A stretch of DNA of 33,551 bases from assembly GCA_009693635.1 (NCBI GenBank), contig SHWW01000013.1:1-33551 (forward strand). Direction: 5' to 3'. Source of the DNA: Flavobacteriaceae bacterium (lineage in GTDB: Bacteria; Bacteroidota; Bacteroidia; Flavobacteriales; Flavobacteriaceae). Within the stretch, counting starts at the first letter, position 1; each line of letters begins with the position of its first letter. Positions 24,974 to 31,771 of this stretch are shown in pieces. The notes under the pieces were generated by a model that saw only the letters and a list, made by a program, of their open reading frames with translations, ran no database searches and had not been told where the DNA came from. A program made the translations under genes and the position numbers.

Positions 24974-25230
24974 GAAATGCGAGTAAGGAATAATAAAGAA
25001 TTATTTTACAGAATATTAAAATATTTTGTAGAAAAAATCTTTATTTTGGTAGAAGTTATTGAATGAATCACCAAAAAAGTTATTGTTTAATTCTTTAACA
25101 TTTATATGCATATATACCGACTTATTAATTGGTTTATACCTTTACTATTAATTGTAGTGTTTTTGAATTTTTAATGAAACATTTATTAATAAAAAATAAC
25201 TAATTCGATTATTATAATACCTCAATATCA

Positions 25231-25536
25231 TCAGACCACTTCCCCATTCCAATCCATCATTCCGCCAAGTAAATTATAAGTATTTTTAAATCCCAATTGA
25301 TTCATAATAGAGCAGGCTTGTCCACTTCTACCTCCCGACTTACAATAAATATAATAGTTTTTTGTCTTGTCTAATTCTTCTATTAAATCAATAAATCCCT
25401 GTCCTTTATATATATCAATATTTATTGCTCCTAAAATTATTCCTTCATTACATTCGTCTTCTGTTCTAACGTCTAAAATAACTGCATTTTCATCATTTTC
25501 TAATTGATCAACCCAAACTTCTTGTTGTAAATTCAT
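25231..25536 (-). CDS. Rhodanese-like domain protein
   Basis: A 101-residue single rhodanese domain, a small cytoplasmic protein. The active-site loop is YCKSGGRS with the catalytic C65, inside IYCKSGGRSGQACSIMNQLGF; the N-terminal LDVRTEDEC and the end NLLGGMMDWNGEV are also typical. The six-residue loop CKSGGR fits sulfurtransferases. It transfers sulfane sulfur in characterised members, but the partner here is unknown. Divergent from marR with 152 bases between them, so it may share that regulatory region. Confidence 0.85.
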   Translation of the reverse strand: MNLQQEVWVDQLENDENAVILDVRTEDECNEGIILGAINIDIYKGQGFIDLIEELDKTKNYYIYCKSGGRSGQACSIMNQLGFKNTYNLLGGMMDWNGEVV

Positions 25537-25554
25537 AACTATTTATATTTTTTA

Positions 25555-25562
25555 CAAATTTA
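25555..25562 (-). promoter_or_regulatory. -7 box for the rhodanese gene
   Basis: TAAATTTG on the minus strand, 18 bases before the ATG at 25536. Confidence 0.45.
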
Positions 25563-25626
25563 CATAATATCGTCTTAATTGAAAAAGATAAATGAAAGTT
25601 TTAGAATTAACATAAAAATAACAATT

Positions 25627-25651
25627 CTAATATTTCAAAATCGAATATTAG
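25627..25651. promoter_or_regulatory. Inverted repeat A upstream of marR
   Basis: Perfect 8-bp arms ctaatatt (25627-25634) and aatattag (25644-25651) with a 9-base spacer, covering the -33 region of the marR promoter. Confidence 0.4.
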
Positions 25652-25654
25652 GTT

Positions 25655-25662
25655 TACATTTG
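25655..25662 (+). promoter_or_regulatory. -7 box for marR
   Basis: TACATTTG, 26 bases before the ATG at 25689. It overlaps inverted repeat B, so a protein bound there would block transcription start. Confidence 0.55.
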
Positions 25663-25673
25663 TACATACAAAT
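25658..25673. promoter_or_regulatory. Inverted repeat B, probable MarR operator
   Basis: The perfect palindrome ATTTGTA-CA-TACAAAT overlaps the marR -7 box and the expected transcription start. Its 16-bp size and 2-base centre fit MarR-family operators, which often control their own genes. Confidence 0.55.
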
Positions 25674-25687
25674 ATTGTTAATACAAT
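25674..25687. promoter_or_regulatory. Inverted repeat C directly before the marR ATG
   Basis: ATTGT (25674-25678), TAAT, ACAAT (25683-25687): 5-bp arms and a 4-base spacer, directly adjacent to repeat B. Its core TTGT/ACAA resembles that of repeat B, so it may be a weaker second site. Confidence 0.35.
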
Positions 25688-25688
25688 T

Positions 25689-26144
25689 ATGAAAATTGAA
25701 GCTATTTTAAAATCAAATGTAATAATGGAAACTTCTCAAAAAGTAGTGCTCAATATCATTTATACTCAAAATGATATTCACGAACGTTTTGCAGAAATCT
25801 TAAAGCCTTATGATTTGTCAAGCGAACAATATAATGTTTTACGAATATTGAGAGGTCAAAAAGGAAATCCTGCAAATATGTGTGTTATTCAAGAACGAAT
25901 GCTAGCTAAAACTAGTAATACGACTCGATTAGTGGATAAATTACTTCTAAAACAATTGGTAACAAGAGCCGTTTGTAAATCAAATAGAAGAAAAATAGAT
26001 GTTTTAATAACTGCAAAAGGATTATCCATATTAACAGAATTAGATCCAAAAGTAATCGTTTACGAAAAAAAAATAGTTCAAAATTTATCAAATCCCGAAT
26101 TGGAACTATTAAACTCTCTTTTAGAAAAAATTAGAAATGAATAA
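25689..26144 (+). CDS. MarR family transcriptional regulator
   Basis: A 151-residue winged-helix repressor. The wing and recognition helix are visible: SSEQYNVLRILRGQ (44-57), then QERMLAKTSNTTRLVDKL (68-85) as recognition helix, and VTRAVCKSNRRKIDVLITAKG as the wing (91-111; the usual DRR is NRR). Cysteines C65 and C96 could sense thiol-reactive compounds, as in OhrR, QsrR or YodB; this is inference. An ATG at residue 13 is an alternative start. Repeats A-C upstream suggest autoregulation. The nitroreductase gene begins 9 bases after its stop. Confidence 0.88.
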   Translation: MKIEAILKSNVIMETSQKVVLNIIYTQNDIHERFAEILKPYDLSSEQYNVLRILRGQKGNPANMCVIQERMLAKTSNTTRLVDKLLLKQLVTRAVCKSNRRKIDVLITAKGLSILTELDPKVIVYEKKIVQNLSNPELELLNSLLEKIRNE

Positions 26145-26153
26145 TAAATAACA

Positions 26154-26786
26154 ATGAGCACATTTTTAGAAAATCAAAACTGGCGTTATGCCACAAAAAA
26201 ATTCGATGCAACCAAAAAAATCGCTACTGAAGATTTAAATTTTCTAAAAGAAGCTATTCGTTTGAGCACTTCTTCTTTTGGATTGCAACTTTATAAAGTA
26301 ATTATCATTGAAAATCCGGAATTAAAAGCTAAATTATTACCCGCAGCTTACGGACAATCACAAATTGTAGATGCATCACACGTAATCGTTTTTGCAAATC
26401 AAACGGTGGTTAACGATTCAGATATCGATGCCTACATAAAAAACACAAGCAAAACAAGAGGGATTCCATTAGAAACCTTGACAGGTTTTGGAGATTATAT
26501 GAAAGGTGCTGTAAACCCAATTTCTGCTGATAAGAAAGCAATTTGGACAGCAAAACAAACCTATTTAGCACTTGGAAATTTACTTAATGCAGCCGCTGAA
26601 TTAAAAATTGACGTTACTCCAATGGAAGGTTTTGATGCTAAAAAATTCAATGAAATATTAGGATTAGACGCATTAAATCTAAATGCTGCGGTGATTGCAA
26701 CAGTTGGATACCGTCACGAAGAAGATGTAACTCAGCATTACAAAAAAGTTCGAAAATCAAATGAGGATTTATTTTTAACACTATAA
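26154..26786 (+). CDS. Nitroreductase family NAD(P)H oxidoreductase
   Basis: A 210-residue FMN enzyme of the NfsB-like group that reduces nitro compounds, quinones or flavins with NAD(P)H. WRYATKKFD at residues 10-18 is the FMN-binding start of the family; STSSFGLQLYKVIIIE at 38-53 and the C-terminal ATVGYRHEEDVTQ with K202-type KVRKSNEDLF tail are also typical. The gene is 9 bases after marR and 24 bases before yceI. Together they suggest a redox or electrophile response. Confidence 0.9.
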   Translation: MSTFLENQNWRYATKKFDATKKIATEDLNFLKEAIRLSTSSFGLQLYKVIIIENPELKAKLLPAAYGQSQIVDASHVIVFANQTVVNDSDIDAYIKNTSKTRGIPLETLTGFGDYMKGAVNPISADKKAIWTAKQTYLALGNLLNAAAELKIDVTPMEGFDAKKFNEILGLDALNLNAAVIATVGYRHEEDVTQHYKKVRKSNEDLFLTL

Positions 26787-26810
26787 TTATTAACTAAAAT
26801 CAATTAAACA

Positions 26811-27380
26811 ATGACAAATTTAAAAACAATTGCAATCGCATTATTAGTAGCTTTCGGAACTGCAACAATAACTGCACAAACGAAAAAAGTTGACGAAACT
26901 AAAAGCTCAATTTCATGGCTTGGTAAAAAAGTAACCGGACAACACGAAGGAACTATAAATCTTAAAGAAGGTGCATTAATCTTCAAAGGAAAAAATGTTG
27001 TAGGTGGAAATTTCACCGTTGATATGACTTCAATGACTACAACCGACTTAAAAGCGGGTCAAGGAAAAGAAAAATTAGACGGGCACCTGAAATCAGAAGA
27101 TTTTTTTGGTACTGAAAAATTCCCAACCTCTACTTTAGTTTTCAAAACTGTTGCCGCAAAAAGTGCAGGAGTTTACACAATTACAGCTGATTTAACTGTA
27201 AAAGGAATCACAAATCCTGTAACATTTGACCTTGCTACAACCGCAAATTTTGCAACTGCAAACGTAAAAATTAACAGAACTAAATACGATATTAAATATG
27301 GTTCAGGTAGCTTTTTCGACAATTTAGGTAACAAAGCTATCTACGATGATTTCGATTTAACAGTGAATTTGAAATTCTAG
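26811..27380 (+). CDS. YceI family periplasmic protein
   Basis: A 189-residue lipocalin-like beta-barrel protein. It has a Sec signal: TNLKTIAIALLVAFGTATITA, with a likely cut after TAQ at about residue 23. Family features: SSISWLGKKVTGQHEGTINLKEG (32-54), KLDGHLKSEDFFGTEKFPTST (92-112) and VTFDL, NRTKYDIKYGSGSFFDNLG near the end. YceI proteins bind isoprenoid lipids such as quinones in solved structures. It closes the marR-nitroreductase operon and is followed by a terminator. Confidence 0.92.
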   Translation: MTNLKTIAIALLVAFGTATITAQTKKVDETKSSISWLGKKVTGQHEGTINLKEGALIFKGKNVVGGNFTVDMTSMTTTDLKAGQGKEKLDGHLKSEDFFGTEKFPTSTLVFKTVAAKSAGVYTITADLTVKGITNPVTFDLATTANFATANVKINRTKYDIKYGSGSFFDNLGNKAIYDDFDLTVNLKF

Positions 27381-27408
27381 TTCACAAGAATTAAATTAAT
27401 TAAATTAG

Positions 27409-27436
27409 CCCTAACAAGAAATTGTTGGGGTTTTTT
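27409..27436 (+). terminator. Terminator after yceI
   Basis: A 9-bp stem ccctaacaa (27409-27417) / ttgttgggg (27422-27430) with one U-G pair, loop gaaa, then six T. Typical rho-independent form. Confidence 0.8.
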
Positions 27437-27461
27437 ATGTCAATTTAGGCGAGTCCCCTTC

Positions 27462-27481
27462 CCTTGAATTGGCATTCAAGG
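27462..27481. repeat. Perfect hairpin beside dispersed repeat copy 2
   Basis: ccttgaat (27462-27469), loop tggc, attcaagg (27474-27481). It sits five bases before repeat copy 2 and is not a terminator, having no T-run. It may be part of the mobile or spreading unit. Confidence 0.6.
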
Positions 27482-27485
27482 AAAG

Positions 27486-27556
27486 CGGACAGGCTCTGCA
27501 CTTCAATCTCTGTTCCACTATGTTTCACAGAAGATTTCCGCTGTGATCCTTCTCGC
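27486..27556 (-). repeat. Dispersed intergenic repeat, copy 2
   Basis: The reverse complement aligns with 12856-12925 (GCGAG, GAT-n-ACAG, GAAATC, GTGGA, AGATTG-n-AG, AGC, CCG in the same order). Copy 2 can pair AGCGGA (27484-27489) with TCCGCT (27537-27542), a pairing not available to copy 1, which uses other bases. It lies between the yceI terminator and the trp promoter. Confidence 0.65.
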
Positions 27557-27633
27557 AAAAAAAACATTTATTCAACAATTCATAATTCATTCAAAAATTA
27601 ATACAATTATATTTTTTTTATTCAATTTATTCT

Positions 27634-27641
27634 TACATTTG
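27634..27641 (+). promoter_or_regulatory. -7 box of the trp operon
   Basis: TACATTTG, 16 bases before the ATG of the leader peptide. No TTG at -33. Confidence 0.5.
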
Positions 27642-27657
27642 TAATTCAAAATACAAC

Positions 27658-27714
27658 ATGAACACAATTTTAAACAATACTTGTTGGTGGAACTGCTTAC
27701 GTCAATCGTCGTGA
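27658..27714 (+). CDS. trpL: trp operon leader peptide
   Basis: An 18-codon frame encoding MNTILNNTCWWNCLRQSS and a TGA stop, with two tandem Trp codons at 27685-27690. It is preceded by a -7 box 16 bases upstream and followed by a terminator before trpE. Tandem Trp in a tiny peptide at this position is the classic mark of ribosome-mediated attenuation: low charged tRNA-Trp stalls the ribosome. The peptide itself has no other expected function. Confidence 0.85.
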   Translation: MNTILNNTCWWNCLRQSS

Positions 27715-27784
27715 AGAGTTTACTTATATGTATATTTTAATCAAATAAATATCAAAAAGGGCTTGTCATCACGACAAGCCCTTT
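27691..27784 (+). promoter_or_regulatory. trp attenuator with competing helices
   Basis: Three helices are visible. 1:2 (pause): AACT-g-CTT-ACG (27691-27701) with CGT-g-AAGAGTT (27710-27720), each side with one bulged G. 2:3 (antiterminator): GTCGTGA (27708-27714, including the leader stop) with TCACGAC (27769-27775). 3:4 (terminator): 27756-27784. 1:2 and 2:3 exclude one another, as do 2:3 and 3:4. A ribosome stalled at 27685-27690 would leave 27708-27714 free; one at the stop would cover it. Confidence 0.75.
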
Positions 27785-27788
27785 TTTT
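27756..27788 (+). terminator. Attenuator terminator before trpE
   Basis: aaagggcttgtc (27756-27767), loop atcac, gacaagcccttt (27773-27784), T-run to 27788. A 12-bp perfect stem, ending 24 bases before the trpE ATG. Confidence 0.9.
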
Positions 27789-27812
27789 ATATAAAAAATA
27801 CAAAAATAAATT

Positions 27813-29213
27813 ATGGAAATTTATAAATTCAAAACCACTTACAAGAAAATCCTCGCAGACACCATAACGCCTGTGAGTGTGTATTTAAAAACACGTGATA
27901 AATACGCCAACAGTTTGTTACTTGAAAGCAGCGATTATCACGCTAACGACAATAGTTTCTCCTATATCTGTTGCAATCCGATTGCGTCAATTAAAATTGA
28001 AAACGAAACTATTTATAAAACTTTTCCAGACGGAACTTCAAAAGCTAAAGCAATTGATGAAAATTCAAATATTCCAAAAATAATCGAGGAATTTGCATCT
28101 CAATTTCAATCCGAAAACATCGATTTCAAATTCATCAATAACGGATTGTTTGGTTATATCTCTTATGATGCCGTTCGCTATTTTGAAAATATTGAAATCA
28201 ATAAAAAAGATACCGATTTACAAATTCCTGATATTTATTATGCCATTTATCAGAATATCATTGCCATCAATCACTTCAAAAACGAAGCATTTATTTTTTG
28301 CCATTCCATCACAGAAAGCAACAATCTAGAATCTATAGAAAACCTGCTTCAAAACAAAAGTTTTGCTTCGTATTCCTTTTCAAAAACTGGCGGCAAAAAT
28401 TCTAATTTAACCGATTCTGAATTTATTGATAATGTGAAATTAGCTAAGAAACACTGCTTTCGTGGGGACGTTTTTCAACTCGTATTGTCTCGTCGCTTTT
28501 CTCAAGGTTTTAAAGGCGACGAATTCAATGTTTATAGAGCTTTGCGAAGCATTAATCCATCACCCTATTTATTTTATTTTGATTATGGAGATTTCAAAAT
28601 AATGGGTTCGTCACCCGAAGCACAACTAATTGTAAAAGACAGAAAAGCAGAAATTCATCCTATTGCAGGAACTTTTAGAAGAACTGGAAATGACGAAAAA
28701 GATGCCGCACTTGCCAAAAAGCTATCCGAGGATAAAAAAGAAAATGCCGAACATATTATGTTGGTCGATTTAGCTCGAAACGATTTAAGCAGAAACGGAC
28801 ACCAAGTAATAGTCGAGAAATACAGAGAAGTACAGTTTTTTTCACACGTCATTCATTTGGTTTCAAAAGTTACGGGCTTATTGCTCGAAAAGGCAACAAC
28901 CATGCAAGTCGTTGCGGATACATTTCCAGCAGGAACTTTATCGGGAGCGCCAAAACACAAAGCGATGCAACTAATCGAAAAATATGAAAAAACAAATCGG
29001 AATTTCTATGGTGGTGCTATTGGATTTATGGACTTTAATGGTAATTTTAATCACTCCATTATGATACGTACTTTTTTGAGTAAAAATCATAAATTGCACT
29101 ATCAAGCAGGAGCAGGAATTGTTTCGGATTCAATTGAAGAAAATGAAATGCAAGAAGTTTATAATAAATTGGCGGCTTTGGATAAGGCTTTAGAAATAGC
29201 GGAAACAATATAA
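27813..29213 (+). CDS. trpE: Anthranilate synthase component I
   Basis: A 466-residue chorismate-using enzyme; with TrpG it makes anthranilate, the first step of tryptophan synthesis. The feedback-inhibition motif LLES is at residues 36-39, so Trp inhibition is expected. The catalytic domain carries PAGTLSGAPK, IEKYEKTNRNFYGGAIGF and QAGAGIVSDS, and the KxxEHxMLVDLARND motif. These distinguish it from PabB less strictly than the context does: it sits first in a trp operon directly after the attenuator. Length is normal for the Bacteroidota form. Confidence 0.95.
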   Translation: MEIYKFKTTYKKILADTITPVSVYLKTRDKYANSLLLESSDYHANDNSFSYICCNPIASIKIENETIYKTFPDGTSKAKAIDENSNIPKIIEEFASQFQSENIDFKFINNGLFGYISYDAVRYFENIEINKKDTDLQIPDIYYAIYQNIIAINHFKNEAFIFCHSITESNNLESIENLLQNKSFASYSFSKTGGKNSNLTDSEFIDNVKLAKKHCFRGDVFQLVLSRRFSQGFKGDEFNVYRALRSINPSPYLFYFDYGDFKIMGSSPEAQLIVKDRKAEIHPIAGTFRRTGNDEKDAALAKKLSEDKKENAEHIMLVDLARNDLSRNGHQVIVEKYREVQFFSHVIHLVSKVTGLLLEKATTMQVVADTFPAGTLSGAPKHKAMQLIEKYEKTNRNFYGGAIGFMDFNGNFNHSIMIRTFLSKNHKLHYQAGAGIVSDSIEENEMQEVYNKLAALDKALEIAETI

Positions 29214-29294
29214 TCCCCTCCCCAAAAGGTAAGGATGTCAAAACTGAAAAAATTAGAAGAACTAAAATAAATTAATATTTAAAAAACCTATTAT

Positions 29295-29327
29295 CCCCAA
29301 TAGGAACTCTCTTCGGAGGAGCTGGGG
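29295..29327 (+). repeat. GC-rich hairpin between trpE and trpG
   Basis: CCCCA (29295-29299) and TGGGG (29323-29327) close an imperfect structure whose tip is CTC-TTCG-GAG (29309-29318), a stable C(UUCG)G tetraloop. It lies in a 121-base gap, 7 bases before the trpG ATG, and lacks a T-run. A related tcccc run at 29215-29218 follows the trpE stop. Confidence 0.5.
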
Positions 29328-29334
29328 AACGTTT

Positions 29335-29904
29335 ATGAAAAAAATAATAGTCATCGATAATTACGATAGTTTTACCTACAATTTGGTGCATTACTTAGAA
29401 GATTTAAACTGCGAAGTAACCGTTTTTAGAAACGATGAATTTGATATCGAAGAAATTCAAAAATTTGACAAAATCCTACTTTCACCAGGGCCAGGAATTC
29501 CAGATGAAGCGGGTTTACTCAAAGAAGTAATCAAAACATATTCAACAACAAAAAGCATTCTCGGAGTTTGTTTAGGGCAACAAGCCATCGCGGAAGTATT
29601 TGGCGGAAGCCTTATCAATCTTGAAAAAGTGTACCACGGAGTAGCCACAAATATCAAAATACAAGTTCAAGACGAACCCTTATTTAAAGATCTAGAACCT
29701 GAAATTGAAGTCGGGAGATACCATTCTTGGGTCGTAAATCCAACTGATTTTCCTGAAGTTTTAGAAATAACATCCTTAGATGAAAATGGTCAAATTATGT
29801 CATTGCGACACAAAACTTATGATGTCCGTGCCGTTCAATTTCATCCTGAAAGTATTTTGACACGTCACGGAAAAAAGATTTTAGAAAACTGGGTTGCACA
29901 ATAA
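29335..29904 (+). CDS. trpG: Anthranilate synthase component II (glutamine amidotransferase)
   Basis: A 189-residue class I glutamine amidotransferase feeding ammonia to TrpE. Catalytic nucleophile C79 in GVCLGQQAIAEVFGG, HPE motif in VQFHPESILTRHG, and SPGPGIPDEAG at 50-60. NYDSFTYNLVHY at 9-20 is typical of TrpG/PabA. A dual TrpG/PabA role is possible; no separate pabA is in the window. It lies 39 bases before trpD. Confidence 0.95.
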   Translation: MKKIIVIDNYDSFTYNLVHYLEDLNCEVTVFRNDEFDIEEIQKFDKILLSPGPGIPDEAGLLKEVIKTYSTTKSILGVCLGQQAIAEVFGGSLINLEKVYHGVATNIKIQVQDEPLFKDLEPEIEVGRYHSWVVNPTDFPEVLEITSLDENGQIMSLRHKTYDVRAVQFHPESILTRHGKKILENWVAQ

Positions 29905-29943
29905 ACTCAGATTCGTAAAGCTATATTATCTAATTTTAATAAA

Positions 29944-30936
29944 ATGAAAAACATACTTAACCGACTTATTAATCAAGAAGTACTTTCAAAATTGGAAGCC
30001 AAAGAAGTATTGGTAAATATTTCTAGGGGAAGTTATAATACAAGCCAAATTGGAAGTTTTCTGACCGTTTATATGATGCGAAATATCACCATTGAGGAGT
30101 TGGCTGGATTTCGAGAAGCCTTATTAGAACTTTGCATTCCTATAGACTTGTCAAATTATAATACCATCGATTTGTGCGGAACTGGTGGCGATGGAAAAGA
30201 TACTTTTAATATTTCAACATTAGCTTCATTTGTTACTGCTGGAGCAGGAATTAAAGTTGCAAAACACGGAAATTACGGCGTTTCCTCTATTTCAGGTTCA
30301 AGTAATGTAATGGAAATTCTTGGCGTACAATTCAGCAATGACAACGCTTACCTAGAAAAATGCATGGATCAAGCTGGAATTTGCATTCTTCACGCACCGC
30401 TATTTCACCCAGCAATGAAAAACGTGGGGCCTATTCGAAAAGAATTAGGTGTAAAAACGTTTTTTAATATGTTGGGACCTATGGTAAATCCATCGTTTCC
30501 GAAAAATCAATTGGTGGGTGTTTACAATCTGGAATTGGCAAGAAAGTATGCTTATTTATATCAAAACACCGAGGTTAATTTCACCATTTTACATTCATTA
30601 GATGGCTATGATGAAGTTTCTTTAACTTGCCCCACTAAAACGATTACAAATCAAATGGAAGGAATGTTGAAACCAGAAGATTTTGGAGTTTCAATTTTAA
30701 CACAATCCGAAATTAAAGGCGGTAATACTATCGAAGAATCAGCTAAACTGTTTACAGATATAATATCCGGGAAAGGAACTGAAGCACAAAACAATGTAGT
30801 TTGTGCCAATGCGGCAATGGCAATTGCAACGGTTACAAAATGCACTCCTTTAGAAGGATTTCAAATAGCAACAGAAAGTTTGTTATCTGGAAAAGCACTT
30901 TTGGCTTTGAAAAAATTGAAAGAGTTAAGCAAATAA
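29944..30936 (+). CDS. trpD: Anthranilate phosphoribosyltransferase
   Basis: A 330-residue enzyme joining anthranilate to PRPP. The PRPP-binding motif CGTGGDGKDTFNIST runs from residue 78 to 92; KHGNYGVSSISGSSNVMEILG is the next family signature, and GPIRKELGVKTFFNMLGPMVNP is the anthranilate-side motif. Length and order are normal. The next gene, trpC, begins 9 bases after the stop. Confidence 0.95.
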   Translation: MKNILNRLINQEVLSKLEAKEVLVNISRGSYNTSQIGSFLTVYMMRNITIEELAGFREALLELCIPIDLSNYNTIDLCGTGGDGKDTFNISTLASFVTAGAGIKVAKHGNYGVSSISGSSNVMEILGVQFSNDNAYLEKCMDQAGICILHAPLFHPAMKNVGPIRKELGVKTFFNMLGPMVNPSFPKNQLVGVYNLELARKYAYLYQNTEVNFTILHSLDGYDEVSLTCPTKTITNQMEGMLKPEDFGVSILTQSEIKGGNTIEESAKLFTDIISGKGTEAQNNVVCANAAMAIATVTKCTPLEGFQIATESLLSGKALLALKKLKELSK

Positions 30937-30945
30937 AAATTGATT

Positions 30946-31731
30946 ATGAACATTTTAGATAAAATAATTACAAGTAAGAAAAGAGAAGTTCTTCTCAAAA
31001 AATCAATTATTCCAATAACCGAATTTGAGAAATCGGTGCTTTTTGATCGCAAAACCGTATCATTAAGCAACAATTTAATTCATAGTACTACTGGAATTAT
31101 TGCGGAACACAAACGGCGTTCCCCATCAAAAGGAGAAATAAATTATGCGTTTTCTGTTGAAGAAGTTGTGCAAGGATATGACAATGCGGGTGTTTGTGGG
31201 ATTTCTGTATTAACAGATTCTACCTATTTTGGAGGTTCTTTAGATGATTTAATTTTTGCGAGAGCAACAACAAATCTTCCACTTTTGCGAAAAGAATTTA
31301 TCGTTGACGAATACCAAATCATAGAAGCCAAAGAGTATGGAGCTGATGTAATTTTGTTAATTGCAGCCGTTTTATCTGCTAATGAAATAAAAATATTATC
31401 CGAATTAGCGCAGTCTTTAGGTATGGAAGTAGTACTTGAAGTTCACAATTTAGAGGAATTACAAAAGTCAATAATGCCAAGTTTGAATATGATTGGTGTC
31501 AACAATCGAAATTTAAAAACGTTTGAAGTAGGATTGAACATTAGCAAAGAAATGGCTTCGGAAATTCCCAACGATTTTGTAAAAATTTCAGAAAGTGGGA
31601 TTTCTTCAATTGAAGCAATTAACGAACTAAAAGAATACGGTTACAAAGGATTTTTGATTGGAGAAAACTTTATGAAAACAGATAATGCAGGCGAAGCAGC
31701 AAAAGAATTTATTTCAAAATTAATTAAATAG
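30946..31731 (+). CDS. trpC: Indole-3-glycerol phosphate synthase
   Basis: A 261-residue TIM-barrel enzyme closing the indole ring. Catalytic lysine K55 in IAEHKRRSPSKGEI, with SPSKG at 59-63; EYGADVILLIAAVL and IGVNNRNLKTFEV further on; SESGISS and FLIGENFMK at the phosphate site. The ATG at 30946 is preferred over the TTG six bases earlier, since it gives the usual start MNILDKIITSK. Not fused to trpF, unlike in enterobacteria. Confidence 0.94.
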   Translation: MNILDKIITSKKREVLLKKSIIPITEFEKSVLFDRKTVSLSNNLIHSTTGIIAEHKRRSPSKGEINYAFSVEEVVQGYDNAGVCGISVLTDSTYFGGSLDDLIFARATTNLPLLRKEFIVDEYQIIEAKEYGADVILLIAAVLSANEIKILSELAQSLGMEVVLEVHNLEELQKSIMPSLNMIGVNNRNLKTFEVGLNISKEMASEIPNDFVKISESGISSIEAINELKEYGYKGFLIGENFMKTDNAGEAAKEFISKLIK

Positions 31732-31771
31732 AGACAAAAAAACTTTGTGCCTTTGTGGTAAAATAAAAAAT
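31732..31771 (+). other. Short trpC-trpF spacer with CTTTGTG tandem motif
   Basis: The 40-base spacer holds aactttgtgcctttgtgg, a tandem of CTTTGTG with a two-base spacer. I remember this phrase before many flavobacterial genes; it may be a spacer-type repeat or part of an internal promoter. Confidence 0.35.

Larger units (their letters stand above)
24866..25230. other. Gap upstream of rocD
   Basis: 365 AT-rich bases. It contains a rocD -7 box (24931-24938), a palindrome (24954-24973), and a 22-codon hydrophobic frame at 25106-25174 (MHIYRLINWF then a V/L/I helix) that I do not call as a gene. Nothing else is recognisable. Confidence 0.5.
27437..27657. other. Gap with repeat elements before the trp leader
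   Basis: About 220 bases between the yceI terminator and the trp leader. It contains a perfect hairpin at 27462-27481, a dispersed repeat at 27486-27556, and the trp promoter box at 27634-27641. No gene seen. Confidence 0.6.

Noticed and set aside
31747..31758. CTTTGTG tandem as a strong internal trpF promoter
   Set aside because: TTTG is present but not the TAnnTTTG form, and the genes around it are closely spaced as in one transcript.
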